Below are positions 29,712-32,562 of a DNA stretch of 32,562 bases, piece by piece. This DNA comes from Candidatus Wildermuthbacteria bacterium (GTDB taxonomy: Bacteria > Patescibacteriota > Minisyncoccia > Minisyncoccales > UBA10102). The DNA lies in NCBI GenBank assembly GCA_016203455.1, contig JACQMR010000009.1, positions 70,524 to 103,085 on the forward strand, in the 5' to 3' direction. Each line of letters opens with the position of its first letter. The first letter of the stretch is position 1. The translations under genes and the position numbers were made by a program. Below the pieces are notes generated by a model. That model was not told the DNA's origin, searched no databases, and saw only the letters and a list, made by a program, of their open reading frames with translations.

Positions 29712-29800
29712 ACTATTTGGTTTATCTATGTATTTGTTCGGGGTGTGTATATTTTTGGCTATCGCGCTTCTCTCCCGCCCCCTCTCTCCAGAACCGCTTG

Positions 29801-29937
29801 TCCCCGCCTCCAGCTGGCGGGGCAAGCCCCGACGAGTATATCGGGGCAAGCCCCGACGAGCATATAAACTGCTCGGGGCAAACTTGGCTCTCGCCCTGCC
29901 GACCCCTCGTTGCTACTCGGGGACCAAGCTCGGCAGG
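29801..29937. repeat. Tandem hairpin repeats between mfd and topA
   Basis: CGGGGCAAGCCCCGACGAG occurs twice exactly (29818-29836, 29842-29860), each forming CGGGGC-AA-GCCCCG; a decayed third copy begins at 29874. They are flanked by CCCCGCC/GGCGGGG (29802-29822) and CCTGCCGA/TCGGCAGG (29895-29937). No gene is seen in the 29712-30007 gap. In the sense of topA this would be its 5' region. Confidence 0.75.
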
Positions 29938-30007
29938 ACTGCGAGGCATTCTTCCGAGATGGAGCGGGAGAACGCGCGCCATAGACAACACGATTAATTA
30001 TTCCAGT

Positions 30008-31957
30008 TTATCGCGCGTGTTTTAATTTTTCCACCGCTTCGCTTAACATTTGGCAGTAGAGATTGAGTCCCAAAGCGTTTACCGAACCGGATTGTTCTTT
30101 GCCCAGAATATTTCCGGCTCCGCGTATTTCCATGTCCCTCAAAGCTATCTTGTATCCCGATCCCAGTCCGGCTTCTCGCAATGCCGACAGGCGAAGCTTT
30201 GCTTTTTCTTGCAGGCGAGAGCCGTAGAGGAAGTACGCGTATGACTGCGCGCTGGATCTGCCCACCCGGCCTCTGATCTGGTAGGCCTGTGAAAGTCCGA
30301 GTTTGGTAGCGTCTTCCACAATGAGCGTGTTGACATTGGGAAGGTCAATGCCGTTTTCAATGATGGTGGTGGCAACCAGAATATCGTACTCTTTATCGCG
30401 GAATCCGTCCATGGTTTTTCTTAATTCTTGCTGGCCGATCTGCCCGTGAATCGCGCGGATTTTTGCTCTGGGGAACAATCGGTTAAGATGTTTCGCAACC
30501 GTATATATGGTTCCTATCCTGTTATGGAGATAGTACACTTGACCTTCGCGGTCAAGTTCTTGCGTTATCGCTTTTTTAATGACGGATTCTTTTCTGCGTT
30601 CCACGAATATTTGAACCGGTATCCTGCCTTGGGGAGCGGTTTGCATGATGCTTAATCCTTTGAGAGACGCCAGGGACATGTACAGAGTTCTTGGTATGGG
30701 GGTGGCGGATAAAGAAAGCGTGTCCATGCCTGTTCTCATCTGGCGGAGTTTTTCTTTTTGCTTTACTCCAAATCGTTGCTCGTCGTCAATCACAAGAAGG
30801 CCCAGGTTTTTAAACTGCACATCGCGGGAAAGCAGGCGGTGGGTGCCTACAATAATGTCTGCCGTGCCTTCCCGTATGTTCTGAAGGGTTTTTTGTTCTT
30901 CTTTCGCGTTTTGCAGGCGCGAAAGAACGGAGATGGTTAGGGGAAGGTCTTTGACCCGTTCCGTAAAATTTTGGAAATGTTGCAGAGCTAAGATTGTGGT
31001 GGGAGAAAGAATTGCCGCCTGGTATCCTTGTTCCACGGCGCGGATCATCGCGCGCAAGGCAATCTCTGTTTTTCCAAAGCCCACATCACCGCATACGATG
31101 CGATCCATTGGCTCTTGTTTTAAGAGGTCGCGTTCAATGTCTTTGAGCGCCTGTATTTGATCCGGGGTTTCTTGATAGGGGAAACTGTGCTGTACGCGCA
31201 GGGTGAGTTCTTCGGGCGGGCCGTACGGCGGCCGGAGAGACACCTCTCTTTGCGCGTACAATTCCAGCAGTTCTTTTGCCGTTTTTTCTATGTCCTCTCG
31301 CACGCGCTTTTTTGTTTTGGTCCACACAGAAGACCCAAGCCGAGATATCGGGGGATCGGCAAACCCCACATAGCGGGAAAGTTTTCTTTCTAGCCCAACC
31401 GGAACAAAGAGCTTGTCTTCTTGCGCATATTGCAGAAGGTAGTATTGAACGCTCCCAATTGACTTAATGCCGGCGAATTTTGCGACTCCGTGGTCTATAT
31501 GCACCAGAAAATCTCCGGGTTTCAGGTCTTGAAGATCGGAAAATGTTTTTTGGGATTGCAGGCGTTTTTTAAGTATGGTTTTCGTTGTTTCTTCGTCCGC
31601 GTTTACCGCGAGTTCTTCCATGGACTCAACGGTATTTCCTAAAAATTCAATTCGCACCGCGTTGGTTTTTGTTATGGGAAATATCTCCAGGGTTCCGCCA
31701 AGCCGCGAGAATTCCCCCGGGTCTCTTACCTGAAATACCTTTTCATACCCGAATTCATCCAGTTTTCGCAATAGGAGGGACAGTCCCTCCTCTGCTCCTT
31801 GCCTAAGATAGAGGGTGTTGTCTTGAAAAAACGACTGGTTTTTTCGCGCTTCCAAGATCTCATCCATGTGTTCTTCAAACCAAACATTGCCCTTTTCCAG
31901 AAAATACGGGTCAATGGAAGTGATAAGCAATCGCGAAAGGAGTTTTGGCCGGTCCAT
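30008..31957 (-). CDS. mfd: Short Mfd-type transcription-repair coupling factor
   Basis: 649 aa against about 1100 for typical Mfd. Parts present: a remnant of the N-terminal region (GYEKVFQVRDPGEFSRLGGTLEIFP), the RNA-polymerase-interacting CarD-like domain (LKPGDFLVHIDHGVAKFAGI...EDKLFVPVGLERKLSRYVG), and the RecG-like translocase with Walker A GDVGFGKTE, DDEQRFGV (usual DEEQRFGV), LSATPIPRTLYM, IENGIDLPNVNTLIVEDA and QIRGRVGRS. Missing: most of the UvrB-like UvrA-binding region and the whole C-terminal D7 domain; it stops at NLYCQMLSEAVEKLKHAR. Start ATG 31957 is supported by its own promoter and an in-frame stop upstream. It should displace stalled RNA polymerase; UvrA recruitment and autoinhibition are doubtful. 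Confidence 0.9.
   Translation of the reverse strand: MDRPKLLSRLLITSIDPYFLEKGNVWFEEHMDEILEARKNQSFFQDNTLYLRQGAEEGLSLLLRKLDEFGYEKVFQVRDPGEFSRLGGTLEIFPITKTNAVRIEFLGNTVESMEELAVNADEETTKTILKKRLQSQKTFSDLQDLKPGDFLVHIDHGVAKFAGIKSIGSVQYYLLQYAQEDKLFVPVGLERKLSRYVGFADPPISRLGSSVWTKTKKRVREDIEKTAKELLELYAQREVSLRPPYGPPEELTLRVQHSFPYQETPDQIQALKDIERDLLKQEPMDRIVCGDVGFGKTEIALRAMIRAVEQGYQAAILSPTTILALQHFQNFTERVKDLPLTISVLSRLQNAKEEQKTLQNIREGTADIIVGTHRLLSRDVQFKNLGLLVIDDEQRFGVKQKEKLRQMRTGMDTLSLSATPIPRTLYMSLASLKGLSIMQTAPQGRIPVQIFVERRKESVIKKAITQELDREGQVYYLHNRIGTIYTVAKHLNRLFPRAKIRAIHGQIGQQELRKTMDGFRDKEYDILVATTIIENGIDLPNVNTLIVEDATKLGLSQAYQIRGRVGRSSAQSYAYFLYGSRLQEKAKLRLSALREAGLGSGYKIALRDMEIRGAGNILGKEQSGSVNALGLNLYCQMLSEAVEKLKHAR
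31773..31791. repeat. GGGACTGTCCC-core palindrome inside mfd
   Basis: AGGAGGGAC-A-GTCCCTCCT, perfect 9-bp arms, translated in frame in mfd. Same core as the palindrome in tatD (9586-9606). Confidence 0.75.
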
Positions 31958-31965
31958 TCGTTGAT

Positions 31966-31994
31966 AGCATAGGAATATCGCGGGCGGTCGTCAA
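31966..31994 (-). promoter_or_regulatory. Promoter of mfd (leaderless)
   Basis: Minus strand TTGACG, 17-bp spacer, TATGCT; eight nt separate the -10 from ATG 31957. Confidence 0.7.
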
Positions 31995-32014
31995 CAACCC
32001 GTAATCCTCTCTCG

Positions 32015-32548
32015 CTATTGCAGTAAAGAGAAGATTGCTTTTGCCGTGGCTTGGATCGCGGTTTGAAGTTGGGGGAGTTCTTCCGCGGCGAATTTTTGCA
32101 AGACAAAGTCCTCAACATTCCCCGGCTTGCCTCCTGACGGGCAAATGCCCACCCGTATTCTGGTGAAATCTTTTGTTCCCAGGTTTTGAATGATGGATTC
32201 CACCCCTTTGTGTCCGGCAGAACCCTTGTTGGATGCGATTTTCATACTGCCAAGAGGGAGATCTATATCGTCGTGAACGAGGAGCAAGTTTTTAGTTTTT
32301 AGTGGGTAGTTTTTAGACAAAGCTCCGACGGAGGAGCCGGAGTTGTTCATAAATGTTTGGGGTTTTGCCAGCAGAACTTTGGCAGGCCCTATGGCTCCTT
32401 CCGAAAGCATCGCCCCGTCTTTTTGAGAAAGCCGAAAGGCGGGGAAATTATACTCTTTTCCAATGGCATCAAGCGCCATAAATCCGGCGTTGTGCCTGGT
32501 GTTTTGATATTCTTTGCCCGGGTTTCCCAGTCCTATGATGATTTGCAT
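32015..32548 (-). CDS. pth: Peptidyl-tRNA hydrolase
   Basis: 177 aa. It releases tRNA from drop-off peptidyl-tRNAs. Motifs: GLGNPGKEYQNTRHNAGF with the catalytic His20, LAKPQTFMNNSG, LLLVHDDIDLPLGSMKI, GSAGHKGVESIIQNLGTKDFTRIRVGI. An AT-rich repeat (32287-32319) is translated in frame as part of LSKNYPLKTKNLLL just before VHDDID. TATAGT (32560-32555) ends 6 nt before ATG 32548, so initiation is probably leaderless. The coding end lies 57 nt from the start of mfd. Confidence 0.96.
   Translation of the reverse strand: MQIIIGLGNPGKEYQNTRHNAGFMALDAIGKEYNFPAFRLSQKDGAMLSEGAIGPAKVLLAKPQTFMNNSGSSVGALSKNYPLKTKNLLLVHDDIDLPLGSMKIASNKGSAGHKGVESIIQNLGTKDFTRIRVGICPSGGKPGNVEDFVLQKFAAEELPQLQTAIQATAKAIFSLLQ
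32287..32319. repeat. AGTTTTT simple repeat inside pth
   Basis: AGTTTTTAGTTTTTAGTGGGTAGTTTTTAG pattern, in frame in the minus-strand gene. Confidence 0.7.
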
Positions 32549-32554
32549 ATCACC

Positions 32555-32560
32555 ACTATA
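32555..32560 (-). promoter_or_regulatory. -10 box of pth
   Basis: TATAGT on the minus strand, 6 nt from the ATG; the -35 would lie outside the window. Confidence 0.6.
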
Positions 32561-32562
32561 CC

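Noticed and set aside
29818-29881. CRISPR-like direct repeats
   Set aside because: Only two exact copies, spacing of 5 nt, no spacers and no cas genes.
29581-30025. Plus-strand ORFs over the topA 5' region
   Set aside because: They run through the tandem hairpin repeats and the antisense of topA; no plausible protein.
30008-31957. mfd as a broken pseudogene
   Set aside because: It has a promoter, a clean start preceded by an in-frame stop, and an intact helicase core; a naturally short form is the simpler reading.
1-32562. Recoding of TGA (Gracilibacteria/SR1 style)
   Set aside because: TGA ends several complete genes such as ppsA at the expected family length, and in-frame TGA codons are not seen in recognised proteins.

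Overview
The window looks like a piece of a small-genome bacterium of the Candidate Phyla Radiation (Patescibacteria, probably Parcubacteria-like); this is an inference from gene style, not a database match. The signs are compact gene packing, reduced or stripped-down versions of housekeeping proteins (Mfd without its usual N- and C-terminal modules, a MutY without iron-sulfur cysteines), orphan regulatory domains, in-frame AT-rich simple-repeat insertions inside genes, and many start codons lying only 6-8 nt behind a -10 box (leaderless transcripts). TGA is used as an ordinary stop, so the recoded Gracilibacteria/SR1 group is unlikely.

Layout. 1-2.5 kb: 3' end of metG and an orphan membrane histidine kinase. 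2.5-8.8 kb: an accessory stretch made of short, self-contained transcription units, most with a strong promoter, a mini-ORF or small protein gene, and an intrinsic terminator. Two are clear ribosome-mediated attenuators: a Phe-rich leader peptide before a prephenate-dehydratase/ACT-like protein that has lost enzyme motifs, and a Leu-rich leader peptide before a free-standing LeuA allosteric (leucine-binding) domain followed directly by tRNA-Leu(CAG). Two more leader/terminator/small-ORF units resemble them, and a TrpR-family repressor sits on a TrpR-like operator. An M20 peptidase and a RelBE-type toxin-antitoxin pair are interspersed. 8.8-15.9 kb: tatD, ppsA, a stand-alone Lrp-type RAM domain, a minus-strand mutY and leuS. 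16.0-22.9 kb: one tightly packed + strand run of antitoxin, toxin, glmS, acyl-CoA-synthetase/GNAT fusion, yvcK (glmR) and a GlmU-like protein, i.e. amino-sugar precursor supply. 22.9-23.26 kb: a non-coding array of six hairpins with its own promoter and terminator. 23.3-26.7 kb: tsaC/sua5, glyA, folD, PAP2 phosphatase. 26.8-32.5 kb, minus strand: a small EthD-like protein, a candidate cloverleaf RNA, tRNA-Leu(CAA), topA, a short mfd and pth.

How it fits together. The most interesting content is an amino-acid-sensing set in an organism that probably scavenges amino acids: Phe and Leu attenuators, TrpR with a self-operator, a degenerate Phe-pathway enzyme kept as an ACT-domain protein, a lone LeuA regulatory domain and a lone RAM domain. 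In each case the ligand-binding module is present while the matching biosynthetic enzyme is not in this window. The Leu unit is notable because charged tRNA-Leu would control a transcript that itself carries a tRNA-Leu. All functional statements about regulation are inferred from sequence and base pairing; nothing here was tested computationally beyond reading.
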